A stretch of DNA of 64,000 nucleotides from Caulobacter sp. SL161 (GTDB taxonomy: Bacteria; Pseudomonadota; Alphaproteobacteria; Caulobacterales; Caulobacteraceae): the NCBI RefSeq assembly GCF_026672375.1, contig NZ_JAPPRA010000001.1:2790001-2854000 (forward strand), read 5' to 3'. Both the position numbers and the translations under genes were made by a program. The first letter of the stretch is position 1. Every line of letters starts with the position of its first letter. Under the pieces are notes generated by a model. The model searched no databases. It saw nothing but the letters and a program-made list of their open reading frames with translations, and was not told where the DNA came from. This document shows positions 24,823 to 33,894 of the stretch, piece by piece.

Positions 24823-24902
24823 TCGCCGCCAGTGTCTCCTTCCCTTTCCCCGGCGCCGACTTTGCAGATCAGCGTTCGGGGAGACGATAAAGGAGACGCG
24901 AC

Positions 24903-25289
24903 GTGTCAAAACTGGACGGTCTGGCGTTTGGGGGAGCAGGGCTCGCGGCGTGGTCGGCGGCCACCCTGTTTTACGCAGCTTTCGGCGGGGGCGTTCTCGA
25001 AAGCACCTTCTGGTTCTACGCACTGAACGCGTTCGCGGCCGCAGCGGCCGTTACGTTCGCCTTCCAGGCGGTGGCGCGGCTGACGCATACGCCGCGCCGC
25101 CGCCGCTTGTTTCCGATGCTGATGTTCTCGACGCCCGGCCTGGTGGCCGGCGCACTGGTCGTCTCGCGCTACGCCGAGGTGATGCCGACGACCGATCCGG
25201 TCAGTGTCGGCCGTTACGGCGCCTTCCTGGTGGTGCTCTATGTGGCCGTGGCCGCGTCAATCTTCGAGCGTGCGCCGCATAAGGCTTGA
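24903..25289 (+). CDS. DUF5367-type small membrane protein
   Basis: A 128-residue protein with four predicted membrane helices (about 8-30, 36-58, 68-88, 100-122). A GTG start is preceded by AAAGGAG. It fits the DUF5367 family of unknown function. Its 3-prime end overlaps the convergent RusA-like gene by about 33 bp. There is no evidence for a specific role. Confidence 0.75.
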   Translation: MSKLDGLAFGGAGLAAWSAATLFYAAFGGGVLESTFWFYALNAFAAAAAVTFAFQAVARLTHTPRRRRLFPMLMFSTPGLVAGALVVSRYAEVMPTTDPVSVGRYGAFLVVLYVAVAASIFERAPHKA

Positions 25290-25658
25290 GTTCAGCTTCC
25301 GCACCTGAATGACGATCCGCTCGCGTTCGCCCGGCCGTCGCTCGACCAGCAACCGCGCGACCTGGGCGTCGTCGTGGAAGGCGTAGCCTTTGATGGCGTC
25401 CAACAAGGCCTTCGCCAGATTGTCGAGGTCCATCCACGGTGGCTCGCCAACATACTCCATGCCGATCTCGACGCTGAACTCGCCCCAGGCCGGCCGCGAG
25501 CCGCGCCACGACTTGCGGAAGAACTCGTAGATCAGCGGCTTGTAGTACTTGCCCTGGGTGGTGAGGCCATCGACCACGAGGGTTAGCTCGCCCCCCGCCT
25601 CACGGGCGCGGACCTTGCCGTGGTGGATCCAGTCGGATCCGTCGAGAAACTGACTCAC
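25257..25658 (-). CDS. RusA-like Holliday junction resolvase family protein
   Basis: A 133-residue protein whose core reads MDLDNLAKALLDAIKGYAFHDDAQVARLLVERR. That is the RusA signature: D-x-D-N at about 78-81, KAxxDA, then the DD pair of HDDAQV. These acidic residues bind Mg2+ in RusA, which cleaves four-way DNA junctions. RusA proteins are usually phage-borne, but no other phage genes are present here. It overlaps the DUF1697 gene by 4 bp and so is translationally coupled to it. Confidence 0.8.
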   Translation of the reverse strand: MSQFLDGSDWIHHGKVRAREAGGELTLVVDGLTTQGKYYKPLIYEFFRKSWRGSRPAWGEFSVEIGMEYVGEPPWMDLDNLAKALLDAIKGYAFHDDAQVARLLVERRPGERERIVIQVRKLNSSLMRRTLED

Positions 25659-26194
25659 GCGTCCATCATCCTGGCCAAAGCCGTCAAGGTATTCCAGTTG
25701 CGCGTCGTCCCGACGGGTGAACGCTTAGTTTTCTTCCAATCGCGATCCAGCACCGAGTCGGCGATGCTGATCGGGAAGTCGATATAGAGCTCGCGTCCGC
25801 CGACCGCGAACCACTCGAGGCCAGTGATCGCGTCGCGCAGGATCGTCTCGTCGTCGGCTGGCAGCGACGCCTTCAGAAAGTTGACGATGACGTGGCTGGG
25901 ATGGTCCCGCGCTTCCGCCTTGAACGGATTTTCGCCGATGATCGACCGCAGGTCAGGGGGTGAACGGACCATGAAATCGGTGCGAAGGCCCATGCGCTTT
26001 TCCAGCCCATCCTCAAGCGCTGCTTCCAGCGCCTCCCCGCCCGCGTGGTCGCCCCAAAGCAGAAGGTTGCCGCTGGCCAGGTAGGTCTTGGCGTGGTCAA
26101 AGCCCAGGTCATCGGCGATCCCGAGCAAGCCCTCCTTCAGCACCTTGCGCTTGCCGGTGTTGATCGAGTGCGGGAGGGCGACGAAGGCGGTCAT
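25655..26194 (-). CDS. DUF1697 domain protein
   Basis: A 179-residue protein of the DUF1697 family. Typical elements are FVALPHSINTGKRKVLKEGLLGIADDLGFDHAKTYLASGNLLL near the N-terminus, RTDFMVRSPPDLRSIIGENPF in the middle and TTRNWNTLTALARM at the C-terminus. The more usual family start is AL(L)RGINVGG; here it reads ALPHSINTGK, so the first conserved loop is diverged. Function unknown. It is the first gene of a two-gene unit with the RusA-like protein. Confidence 0.83.
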   Translation of the reverse strand: MTAFVALPHSINTGKRKVLKEGLLGIADDLGFDHAKTYLASGNLLLWGDHAGGEALEAALEDGLEKRMGLRTDFMVRSPPDLRSIIGENPFKAEARDHPSHVIVNFLKASLPADDETILRDAITGLEWFAVGGRELYIDFPISIADSVLDRDWKKTKRSPVGTTRNWNTLTALARMMDA

Positions 26195-26278
26195 GGCGTC
26201 TCCTGACGGACGAAACCTTCTTTTTTCCTATCCAACCATCGCCAGCTACGCGAGGCGATTTGCCGAGCCACTCAACCA

Positions 26279-27145
26279 ATGGATATTGGTGAAGCTGGGC
26301 GACAGTCGGGGGACGTTGATCGAATGGAAGGCCTGTCTCAAACACTTATGTCCGCTTTGAAGTGGGTCACGGCGGTCTTCCTTCAAGGTGGAACCGTCAG
26401 CGACTGGATTCAGGCCTTCGCAGCGCTGATCGCACTGCCGGTAACCTGGGTCGTCGCGACCTGGACAAGCCACCTTGCGGCTAAGGACTCCGCAAAACGC
26501 GAGGTGGCCGCCCGCCGTGAGGACGAAATGGCCGAGGTCCGCCGTCAGGAGCAGATGGCCGCCGACCAGCTCTTCGAGCGCCATTGCAATCTAGCGACCC
26601 AGATCCTGTTCTGCGCCTTGCGAACCAAGTGGGCGGGCCTCCACCTGTGCCGGATGAGTGACGACAAGGCGGAAACACAGGGCTTCCCGTCATTCACTAT
26701 ACTGATCGAACAGACCGGACATTATCTCGACAGCATCAGGCATCTAAACCTGCACGACGCGCGGGTCCGTAGAGACCGCCAGCCCATCACCTCGCCCATC
26801 GACGACGTCCTCGTCATCCTCCTCGCCTTCCGCGCCAACATCGTCCACATTCATCGCGAAGCTTGGAGCGACGGTTTCGACCCCTTGGCGCGAGGGAAGA
26901 TACTGCGGACCGTGGGCGAATGGGCCCTGGCCACCTCGAAAGAAATCAATGACCACCTCGTCGTCTTGGTGCGGTTAATGGGCCCTGACGTAGTTGCCTG
27001 GATCGCCACCCATCGTGAAAACCTCGAGGAGGCCTTCAAGGAGGACGTTCTGCCCGATCCGCCCGCTGCCCTTCTGACCAGCCTCATGCACGGGGCTCGA
27101 AGCGGCCGTCCGCCCGCACCGTCCGTGGCCACACCGCTACGATAG
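26279..27145 (+). CDS. hypothetical single-span membrane protein
   Basis: Unrecognised. The 288-residue frame has one membrane segment (IQAFAALIALPVTWVVATW, about 44-62). A charged stretch follows (KDSAKREVAARREDEMAEVRRQEQ), suggesting a helix or short coiled coil, then a roughly 200-residue soluble, helix-rich domain. Starts at 26324 or 26348 are also possible, and the true start is uncertain. The local base composition is less GC-rich than its neighbours, which hints at acquisition. No motif identifies a function. Confidence 0.6.
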   Translation: MDIGEAGRQSGDVDRMEGLSQTLMSALKWVTAVFLQGGTVSDWIQAFAALIALPVTWVVATWTSHLAAKDSAKREVAARREDEMAEVRRQEQMAADQLFERHCNLATQILFCALRTKWAGLHLCRMSDDKAETQGFPSFTILIEQTGHYLDSIRHLNLHDARVRRDRQPITSPIDDVLVILLAFRANIVHIHREAWSDGFDPLARGKILRTVGEWALATSKEINDHLVVLVRLMGPDVVAWIATHRENLEEAFKEDVLPDPPAALLTSLMHGARSGRPPAPSVATPLR

Positions 27146-27217
27146 GCCCCCGCCGCCGTTGCGAACCGCGCCCTCAAGGTCTAGACCGCGCTCGACCGTT
27201 TTTGGGAGACACGCCGC

Positions 27218-28609
27218 ATGACCGCCACGCGTATCGAGACCGACACCTTTGGCCCGATCGAAGTCGCCGCCGACCGCTACTGGGGCGCGCAGGCCCAGCG
27301 CAGCCTGGGCAACTTCAAGATCGGCTGGGAAAAGCAGCCCCTGCCCGTCGTCCGCGCCCTGGGCGTCGTCAAGCGCGCCGCCGCCGAGGCCAACCTGGCC
27401 CTGGGCAAGCTGGACCCGAAGATCGCCGAGACGATCATCGCCGCCGCCAATGAAGTGATCGAAGGCAAGCTGAACGACCACTTCCCGCTGGTCGTCTGGC
27501 AGACCGGCTCGGGCACCCAGTCGAACATGAACGCCAACGAGGTGATCTCGAACCGCGCCATCGAGATGCTGGGCGGCGAGATGGGCAGCAAGAAGCCCGT
27601 CCACCCGAACGACCACGTCAATATGAGCCAGTCGTCGAACGACACCTTCCCGACGGCCATGCACATCGCCTGCGCCGAGCAGGTGGTCCACGACCTGATC
27701 CCGGCCCTCAAACACCTCCACAAGGCCCTGGCCGCCAAGGCCGCCGAGTGGAAGGACATCATCAAGATCGGCCGCACCCACACCCAGGACGCCACCCCGC
27801 TTACGCTGGGGCAGGAGTTCGGCGGCTACGCCCAGCAGATCGAGAACGGCATCGCCCGGATCGAGAGCACCCTGCCGATGCTGATGCAGCTGGCCCAGGG
27901 CGGCACCGCCGTCGGCACCGGCCTGAACGCGCCTGTGGGCTTTGCCGAGCTGGTGGCCGAGAAGATCGCCGGCATCACCGGCCTTGGCTTCACCACCGCC
28001 CCGAACAAGTTCGAGGCCCTGGCCGCCCACGACGCCATGGTCTTCACGCACGGCGCCATCAACACGGTGGCCGCCTCGCTGTTCAAGATCGCCAACGACA
28101 TCCGCTTCCTGGGCTCGGGTCCGCGCGCGGGCCTTGGCGAACTGGCCCTGCCGGAGAATGAGCCGGGCTCGTCGATCATGCCGGGCAAGGTCAACCCGAC
28201 CCAGTCCGAAGCCCTGACCCAGGTCTGCGCCCAAGTGTTCGGCAACCACTCGACCCTGACCTTCGCCGGCAGCCAGGGCCACTTCGAGCTGAACGTCTTC
28301 AACCCGGTGATGGCCTACAACTTCCTGCAGTCGGTGCGCCTGGTCGCCGACGCGGCGATCAGCTTCACCGACAACTGCGTGGTCGGCATCGAGCCGCGCG
28401 TCGACAACATCAAGAAGGGCGTCGAGAACAGCCTGATGCTGGTCACGGCCCTGAACGGCAAGCTGGGCTACGACGCCTGCGCCAAGATCGCCAAGACCGC
28501 GCACAAGAACGGCACCACCCTGCGCGAAGAGGCCGTCGGTGGCGGCTATCTGACGAACGAAGAGTTCGACCAGTACGTCCGCCCGGAAAACATGATCTCG
28601 CCGGGCTGA
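27218..28609 (+). CDS. fumC: class II fumarate hydratase
   Basis: A 463-residue TCA-cycle enzyme that interconverts fumarate and malate without Fe-S clusters. The start is preceded by TTTTTGGGAGACAC. Key sites are [14 protein letters not shown] (about 95-108), [39 protein letters not shown] (catalytic His), and the family signature [13 protein letters not shown] (about 317-329). Length matches FumC. It is followed within 8 bases by a small acetyltransferase gene. Confidence 0.96.
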   Translation: MTATRIETDTFGPIEVAADRYWGAQAQRSLGNFKIGWEKQPLPVVRALGVVKRAAAEANLALGKLDPKIAETIIAAANEVIEGKLNDHFPLVVWQTGSGTQSNMNANEVISNRAIEMLGGEMGSKKPVHPNDHVNMSQSSNDTFPTAMHIACAEQVVHDLIPALKHLHKALAAKAAEWKDIIKIGRTHTQDATPLTLGQEFGGYAQQIENGIARIESTLPMLMQLAQGGTAVGTGLNAPVGFAELVAEKIAGITGLGFTTAPNKFEALAAHDAMVFTHGAINTVAASLFKIANDIRFLGSGPRAGLGELALPENEPGSSIMPGKVNPTQSEALTQVCAQVFGNHSTLTFAGSQGHFELNVFNPVMAYNFLQSVRLVADAAISFTDNCVVGIEPRVDNIKKGVENSLMLVTALNGKLGYDACAKIAKTAHKNGTTLREEAVGGGYLTNEEFDQYVRPENMISPG

Positions 28610-28616
28610 TCCTGAA

Positions 28617-29051
28617 ATGCTCCAGCTCGTCCGCATTTTCGACGAGCTGCCTGAAGGCTTTGGCGATCTGGTCGCCGAAGCCTCCGACGAAGGCGTGCGC
28701 AATATGGCCCTGCTGGCGGAAAGCTGGCGGGGCGGCCCACAGTTTCAGGAGGATGGCGAGGCCCTGCTCGCCGCCTTCCTGGCGGGAGAGTTGGCGGGGA
28801 TCGGCGCCATGACGCCTGAACCCGCCGCCCGTGAGCCCGCGCGGCGTCTACGCCGCTTCTACGTCCGTCCTGACATGCGGCGACGCGGGGTCGCCACCGC
28901 CCTCGCCTCGGCCCTGATCCACGAAGGCTTCGACAGCGTCAGGCTTCTGACCGTCAACGCCCGCGCCTCGGACGACGCCGCGCCGTTCTGGGAGGCGCAG
29001 GGGTTTGTACCTGACACGACTGGCCCGTGGACACACGCTCTCAGGCGCTGA
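28617..29051 (+). CDS. GNAT-family N-acetyltransferase
   Basis: A 144-residue single GNAT domain. The acetyl-CoA pyrophosphate loop is RRFYVRPDMRRRGVATALASALI (about 79-102, RRxGVA type). The C-terminal strand/helix NARASDDAAPFWEAQGFV is typical. It is close downstream of fumC and may share its transcript. Its substrate, an amine or protein N-terminus, is unknown. Confidence 0.85.
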   Translation: MLQLVRIFDELPEGFGDLVAEASDEGVRNMALLAESWRGGPQFQEDGEALLAAFLAGELAGIGAMTPEPAAREPARRLRRFYVRPDMRRRGVATALASALIHEGFDSVRLLTVNARASDDAAPFWEAQGFVPDTTGPWTHALRR

Positions 29052-29066
29052 CAGGCCGCCTGCGTC

Positions 29067-29465
29067 CTATCGCTTGACCACCGCGACGCCGATCGGGGCC
29101 AGGGCGATGCGGGCCAGCTGCAGGTCCTTGATGGCGAAGGGGATACCGATGATGGTAATCGCCTCGGCGACCGCGATCAGCAGGTGGCTCAGGGCCAGCC
29201 ACCAGCCGGCCAGCAGGAACCAGATCACGTTCAGCAGGGTCCCGATCGGGCCAGTACCGATGTCTTGCTGACCCGTCACGATCTCGCGGCTGACGATCTC
29301 CTTGCCGAACGGCCAGAAGGCGAAGCCGGCGATGCGCCAGGCCGCGCCAGTATAGGGCAGGCCAACGATCGTGATCGCCAGGATGAGGCCGGCCAGCAGC
29401 CAGCCGAGGCCGGTGATGAAGCCGCCAAAGAAGAACCAGAGAACGTTCAGGATGAAGCGGATCAT
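29067..29465 (-). CDS. YccF-family inner membrane protein
   Basis: A 132-residue protein with a duplicated YccF module. Each half has an LNVLWFFFGGFITGLGWLLAGLILAITIVGLP-like segment (about 5-37 and 77-110), giving four hydrophobic segments. Conserved elements include NVIWFLLAGWWLALSHLL and GIPFA. YccF proteins are poorly characterised inner-membrane proteins. It is monocistronic. Confidence 0.87.
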   Translation of the reverse strand: MIRFILNVLWFFFGGFITGLGWLLAGLILAITIVGLPYTGAAWRIAGFAFWPFGKEIVSREIVTGQQDIGTGPIGTLLNVIWFLLAGWWLALSHLLIAVAEAITIIGIPFAIKDLQLARIALAPIGVAVVKR

Positions 29466-29553
29466 GTGCTGCCCCAGGAATAAGCCCTAGAGGTGGCTCC
29501 GCAAGGCGTCGCTGTGAAGGGGATTCGACGCGGATTACGCCGAATTCACCGCC

Positions 29554-30144
29554 CTACTTCAGAAGCTGCCAGCGGCGCGCCCAGCGGCTCCGGCCCACCG
29601 GCGCCAGCGCCAGCAGGTAGATCCCGGCATAGATGATCGACCCAGCGATGATCAGCGCCCACGACCAAGGACCCGGCATCTGCAGGGTCGGCGCGGTCGT
29701 CACCCAGTCATGACGCGGCGAGTTGAGCTCAAGCCACAAGCCGCCCACCCAGAGCACGGAAAACAGCGTCACTACGGGGTAGCGCAGCGCCGGGTGGCGC
29801 TGGATCAGCAACCAGGTCTGGAGCAAGGCGACGGCGACAAAGGCGGCGAAGCCGGCGAGCCAGGGCTGCCAGGGTCCGCTCAGGAAGCGCGCGACCCGCA
29901 GGCCCGCCCAGCCTGGGCCCCACAGCACCGGGCCAAGCAGCAGCAGCCCGCACAGCGTAACCAACAGAACACCCAGCCCCCCGCCGATCACCTTGCCCGC
30001 CGCCTCGCCCGCCTGATGCGGACGGATGTTGGGGTCGCCGGCGGGATTCTCGGGCGAGGTTGCGATCACGGTTTGCAGGCGCGGCAGCTTCTCGCCCGGC
30101 TTCAGCGGCGGAAGTCCACCCATGATGGACTTACCACTGGCCAT
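29554..30144 (-). CDS. hypothetical multi-pass membrane protein
   Basis: Not recognised as a named family. The 196-residue protein has a polar, Pro-rich N-terminus (about 1-50). Four hydrophobic segments follow: GGGLGVLLVTLCGLLLLGPVL, WLAGFAAFVAVALLQTWLL, TLFSVLWVGGLWLEL and WSWALIIAGSIIYAGIYLLAL. It ends with a basic tail. A start at MGGLPPLKPG (residue 8) is possible. It directly follows the polyprenyl synthase gene on the same strand, so it may be co-transcribed. Confidence 0.65.
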   Translation of the reverse strand: MASGKSIMGGLPPLKPGEKLPRLQTVIATSPENPAGDPNIRPHQAGEAAGKVIGGGLGVLLVTLCGLLLLGPVLWGPGWAGLRVARFLSGPWQPWLAGFAAFVAVALLQTWLLIQRHPALRYPVVTLFSVLWVGGLWLELNSPRHDWVTTAPTLQMPGPWSWALIIAGSIIYAGIYLLALAPVGRSRWARRWQLLK

Positions 30145-31161
30145 CTAGGCGCGGCGGCTGACTGCGAAGTCGGCCAGCTCCTCGAGCGCCTCACGCCAGT
30201 CGTTGGCCGGGAACATCGCCAGCGCGGCCTTGGCCTTGTCGGCATAGTCAGCGGCCAGATCCAGCGTCGCGTCCAGCGCGCCCGAGCCGATGATCAGTTC
30301 GCGAGCACGACGGAAATCGGCCTCGGTCTGCTCACGCCGACCGATGGCGCGCTCCCAGAACTCGGCTTCGCGGGGGCCCGAGCGGGCGATCGCCAGCAGC
30401 AGCGGCAGCGTGGCCTTGCCTTCCCGGAAGTCGTCGCCGGCGTTCTTGCCTAGGGTTTCGGTCGCGCCGCCGTAGTCCAGAGCGTCATCGGCCAGCTGGA
30501 ACGCCAGACCCAGATTCAGGCCGTAGTCACGCAGGGCCTCGGACTTTGCCACATCGACACCGGCCGAAACCGCCCCGGCTTCCGAAGCGGCGGCGAACAG
30601 CTCGGCGGTCTTGGCCTGGATGATCTCCAGATAGACCGCCTGCGACAGGTTCAGGTCGTGGCTGCGCATCAACTGCAGCACCTCGCCCTCGGCGATGACG
30701 CGGCTGGCGCGGGCGAGGATCTCCAGCGCCTTCATCGAGTTGGTCTCGACCATCAACTCGAAGGCGCGGGCGAACAGGAAGTCGCCGACCAGCACGCTTT
30801 GCGCACCGCCCCAGATCAGGTGCGCGGCGACCTTGCCCCGGCGCAGCTGGCTGCCGTCGACGACGTCGTCATGCAGCAGGGTGGCGGTGTGAATGAACTC
30901 GACGGCGGCGGCCAGCTTCTGGAAGTGGTCGTTGTCGGCGCCGGCCAGACGCGCGGCGGCCACGGTCATCAGCGGACGCAGACGCTTGCCGCCCGCAGCG
31001 ATCAGATGCTCGGCCAGGGCGGGGATGATCGCCACATCGCTCTGCATGCGATCAGTGATCAAGCGGTTGACGCCCGCCATGTCGGCCTCGGCGAGGCGCA
31101 CGAGACGATCCACCGATCCCGACTTCCGGGGCAGGGTCGCTGCGGCTACGTCCAAAACCAT
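30145..31161 (-). CDS. long-chain polyprenyl diphosphate synthase
   Basis: A 338-residue trans-prenyltransferase, probably making the side chain of ubiquinone. The start ATG at 31159-31161 has AAGGAG just upstream; the longer open frame is not family-like. The first Asp-rich motif is LLHDDVVDGSQLRRG (about 93-107), the second is LADDALDYGG. GGKRLRPLM near 52-60 binds the allylic or IPP diphosphate. The residues before the first motif (IHTATLL) fit chain lengths of eight to ten isoprenes. Confidence 0.92.
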   Translation of the reverse strand: MVLDVAAATLPRKSGSVDRLVRLAEADMAGVNRLITDRMQSDVAIIPALAEHLIAAGGKRLRPLMTVAAARLAGADNDHFQKLAAAVEFIHTATLLHDDVVDGSQLRRGKVAAHLIWGGAQSVLVGDFLFARAFELMVETNSMKALEILARASRVIAEGEVLQLMRSHDLNLSQAVYLEIIQAKTAELFAAASEAGAVSAGVDVAKSEALRDYGLNLGLAFQLADDALDYGGATETLGKNAGDDFREGKATLPLLLAIARSGPREAEFWERAIGRREQTEADFRRARELIIGSGALDATLDLAADYADKAKAALAMFPANDWREALEELADFAVSRRA

Positions 31162-31253
31162 GGTCTCCTTAAAGCGGCCCCCCACGAACCATTGCGAGGG
31201 ACAATGGTGGCGGGATAGGTCAGGGTCAAGGCGAGCACAAGGCCTCACTAGCA

Positions 31254-31997
31254 TTGAACGACTTAGGTGTGACCGAGGATAGGGTTCTGGGCGGCCGCGT
31301 AAGGCTGCGTCAAGCGCCGGACGGATACCGGCCGGGCATGGACGCAGCCCTGCTGGCGGCGACGTGCGACGCTCTGCCCGGCCAAAGGGTTCTGGAGCCG
31401 GGCTGCGGGGTCGGCGGCGCCTTGCTGGCGGCGGCGACTCGCCGTCCCGAGGCGATCTTCCAGGGCGTCGAACGGGATGAGACCGCCGCGACCCTCGCGG
31501 CCGAGAACGTGACCCTGAACGGATTGGCGTCGCGAGTCGCCGTCGCGAAGGGCGATGTCGGAGCTGGCTTTCGCGCGCTCGGCCTGCCCGTCTTCGACGC
31601 CGTGATGGCCAATCCGCCCTATTTCGATGACCCGAGCACGCTGCGCGCGCCCTCGCCCGCCAAGAGCGCCGCCTGGATGGCGGATGGTGGTCTGGCGGCA
31701 TGGACCGCGTTCTGCCTCAAGGGCGTGCGTGAAGGGGGGACCATCACGCTGATCCATCGCGCCGACCGATTGGCCGACATCCTCTCCCTCCTCGCGCCCA
31801 AGGCCGGCTCTTTTCGGATTCGGCCCGTCGCGCCCTTCGCGGACACGGCGGCCAAACGGGTGATCGTGCGCGCGATCAAGACCGGCAAGGCGCCTTTGGT
31901 CCTGTTGCCGCCGCTGGTCATGCATGATCGCGACGGAGGAAAGCACTCGGCTCACGCGGAAGCCATTCTGCGCGGCGAGGCCGACCTGGCCTGGTAG
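31254..31997 (+). CDS. TrmN6-like SAM-dependent methyltransferase
   Basis: A 247-residue methyltransferase of the tRNA1(Val) A37-N6 type (YfiC/TrmN6). The SAM motif I is VLEPGCGVGGALLAA and the adenine-N6 catalytic motif is NPPYFDD, with LRQAPDGYRPGMDAALLAA ahead of motif I as in this family. The start is unclear: TTG at 31254, or GTG at 31269. It is divergent from the polyprenyl synthase, sharing a roughly 90-bp promoter region. Confidence 0.83.
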   Translation: MNDLGVTEDRVLGGRVRLRQAPDGYRPGMDAALLAATCDALPGQRVLEPGCGVGGALLAAATRRPEAIFQGVERDETAATLAAENVTLNGLASRVAVAKGDVGAGFRALGLPVFDAVMANPPYFDDPSTLRAPSPAKSAAWMADGGLAAWTAFCLKGVREGGTITLIHRADRLADILSLLAPKAGSFRIRPVAPFADTAAKRVIVRAIKTGKAPLVLLPPLVMHDRDGGKHSAHAEAILRGEADLAW

Positions 31998-32010
31998 GCG
32001 CCCCTGACGA

Positions 32011-32388
32011 TCAGGGACGCGGCTGAGGCGGCGGGATCGTCGCCCCGCTGTCCTGAGTCTGGATCGACTTAAGATAAGCCACGATGGCGCTGACATCAGC
32101 CGGCGGAAAGGTCCATTCCGGCATCGGACCATGGCCGACGGTCAAGCCCTCGGCGAGCCCTTCGGCAAGCGCCTCGACGTCGTAGCGCTGGTGCAGTTGG
32201 CGGAACCGAGGGGCTGTGGGGTTAGGACTATCGCCACTGACCTCCACTGCGTGACAGGCCGAACAGCTTCGCGTGACGATCGCCTTGCCTCTCGCAATCG
32301 GGTCCTGATCCTGCGCCGCTTGGCTCGTCGTCGCGAAAGCCATGACGGCGCCGAGCACCACGACGCTCCAGCGAATCTCAGTACGCAT
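32011..32388 (-). CDS. class I cytochrome c
   Basis: A 125-residue periplasmic cytochrome c. The signal peptide spans about 1-24 (VVVLGAVMAFATTSQA). The haem site is SCSACHAVE (CxxCH), and the distal Met ligand is probably that of GHGPMPEWTF. I chose the second Met (MRTEIRW) because AAGGGG lies just upstream. A Pro-rich C-terminus follows. It is monocistronic and would act in electron transfer. Confidence 0.87.
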   Translation of the reverse strand: MRTEIRWSVVVLGAVMAFATTSQAAQDQDPIARGKAIVTRSCSACHAVEVSGDSPNPTAPRFRQLHQRYDVEALAEGLAEGLTVGHGPMPEWTFPPADVSAIVAYLKSIQTQDSGATIPPPQPRP

Positions 32389-32465
32389 CGGCCACCCCTT
32401 CAAGCTGGATCGACAACATGCGGCCGGCCAGCCCGTCCACCTTGACGCAGATCAAGCCAGGCGCG

Positions 32466-33026
32466 CTATTCCGCGTAGAGGGCCAGCGCCTCCAGGCATA
32501 GCTCGAGACCGGTAAGGTCCCGCAGCGGGTCATCGGTGACGATCACGAACAGCCGCCGCGCCTCGCCCCACAGCATCACGGTCTCGGGCAGGCCATGGTC
32601 CTCGATCGTGCAGCCGTCAGGGTCCCGCCAGACGCGATTTTCGTCGAGGATCGCCCCTAGGTCCGCGTCGACCCGCGCGACATACTCGGCGCGCAGTTCA
32701 GTGGTCACGTTCATGTAGGCGAAGGTCGGCTTGCCCAGCCCCGCCAGGACCCCGGCTTCGAACACGGTCGCGGTGTCGGCCGTAGGACCCCGGAATGGGG
32801 TGAGATTGATGACGCCCGCGTCGGCTTGGCGCAATTGCGCCATGCGCGCGGCGTAGAATTGTCTAGCCTCCAGTTCATCGCCCGCGTCGCCCACCGGCAT
32901 GCGGGCGGGGACCAGGGCCTCGAGCCCGGCCTCCAGGCACAGCGCCCGCTGGCGCGAGGCCTGGATGTCGAAATCGGGGAGCCAGGCCTCGGGGCCGGCC
33001 AGCCATAGGGAACGAACAGGTTTCAT
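32466..33026 (-). CDS. nucleoside 2-deoxyribosyltransferase family protein
   Basis: A 186-residue protein of the nucleoside deoxyribosyltransferase/RCL fold. It begins KPVRSLWLAGPEAWLPD. The FRGPTADTATVFEAG stretch (about 100-114) contains the catalytic Glu region, and FAYMNVT is the typical central strand. The open frame continues upstream without homology, so I start at ATG 33024-33026. It probably exchanges or hydrolyses N-glycosidic bonds of deoxynucleosides or nucleotides. Confidence 0.83.
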   Translation of the reverse strand: MKPVRSLWLAGPEAWLPDFDIQASRQRALCLEAGLEALVPARMPVGDAGDELEARQFYAARMAQLRQADAGVINLTPFRGPTADTATVFEAGVLAGLGKPTFAYMNVTTELRAEYVARVDADLGAILDENRVWRDPDGCTIEDHGLPETVMLWGEARRLFVIVTDDPLRDLTGLELCLEALALYAE

Positions 33027-33094
33027 GGGCCTTAGGTCTGGTCGCGAGGGGCGGGAGTCAATGCTGGGCCTGAAAGTAGGCCGTCGGAGATCGC

Positions 33095-33892
33095 ATGCGG
33101 ACGATCGCGCGTAGAACCTTGCTGACCGCCGGCCTGGGGCTGACCGCCCTCCCCGCCGGGGCCGCACCCGCTGCGCCCTGGATCGCCTATGAGCGCCGCC
33201 TGCGCGCGCTGTTGGCCGATCCGCCCGATGGCGACTTCGACCCGGCGTTCGAAGAAACCCTGCTGGACCTCAACAACCTCTATCGCCGCCGCCAGGGGCC
33301 CGCAGCGCTGGCCTGGGACGAGGGCCTGCGCCTGGCCGCCCGGGCGCACGCCGCCGACATCGCGGTGACCGGCGTCTTCGAGCACCTCACCCGCGAAGGC
33401 TTCTCCCCTGCGGGCCGCGTGGGTCTGTTCGCGCGTGATCTGGTCGGCGCGCCCGGCGAGAACATCGCCATGCGCCGCAACGCCGCCAGCGCCGTCACCT
33501 ACGACCAGATCATGAACCAGTGGAAGACCAGCCCCGGCCATCGCGCCAATCTCCTGGCGCCGGGCTTCACCCATGTCGGCTACGGGGTCTTTCGCCAGGG
33601 TCCGCGTGTCATCGCCGTCGGCGCCTACGCCGAGGTCAGCGCTCGTCTGGCCGGTCCCGCGCCGCTGCGCGTACGATCAACCGACGAGATCGCCCGCGCC
33701 CTGTCCTACGCGACGCCGACGATCCGCCAGTTCTCGATCTCAGAACCCGGCGGTGAAGTGCTGACCGCGACCTATCTTGAGGATCGCGCGGCGTCGACAC
33801 TGAGCGCGGGCGCCTGGCAGCTGCGCCCGCACCTGTCGACAGGCGAGCGCCGCTACCAGGTGGCCTGGGGTCCGGTGTTCGTGCTGGGCTAG
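33095..33892 (+). CDS. CAP-domain (SCP/PR-1) exported protein
   Basis: A 265-residue protein. The N-terminus MRTIARRTLLTAGLGLTALPAGAAPA looks like a Tat-type signal (RRTLL). The CAP domain (about 50-185) shows LNNLYRRRQGPAALAWDEGLRLAARAHAADI, the GENIA motif, and the SPGHRANLLAPGFTHVGYGV signature. About 80 further residues form an extra beta-rich C-terminal part. Bacterial CAP proteins are secreted and of mostly unknown function. Confidence 0.85.
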   Translation: MRTIARRTLLTAGLGLTALPAGAAPAAPWIAYERRLRALLADPPDGDFDPAFEETLLDLNNLYRRRQGPAALAWDEGLRLAARAHAADIAVTGVFEHLTREGFSPAGRVGLFARDLVGAPGENIAMRRNAASAVTYDQIMNQWKTSPGHRANLLAPGFTHVGYGVFRQGPRVIAVGAYAEVSARLAGPAPLRVRSTDEIARALSYATPTIRQFSISEPGGEVLTATYLEDRAASTLSAGAWQLRPHLSTGERRYQVAWGPVFVLG

Positions 33893-33894
33893 GC

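Noticed and set aside
25257-25658. Prophage remnant marked by RusA
   Set aside because: No integrase, terminase, capsid or att-like repeat lies nearby.
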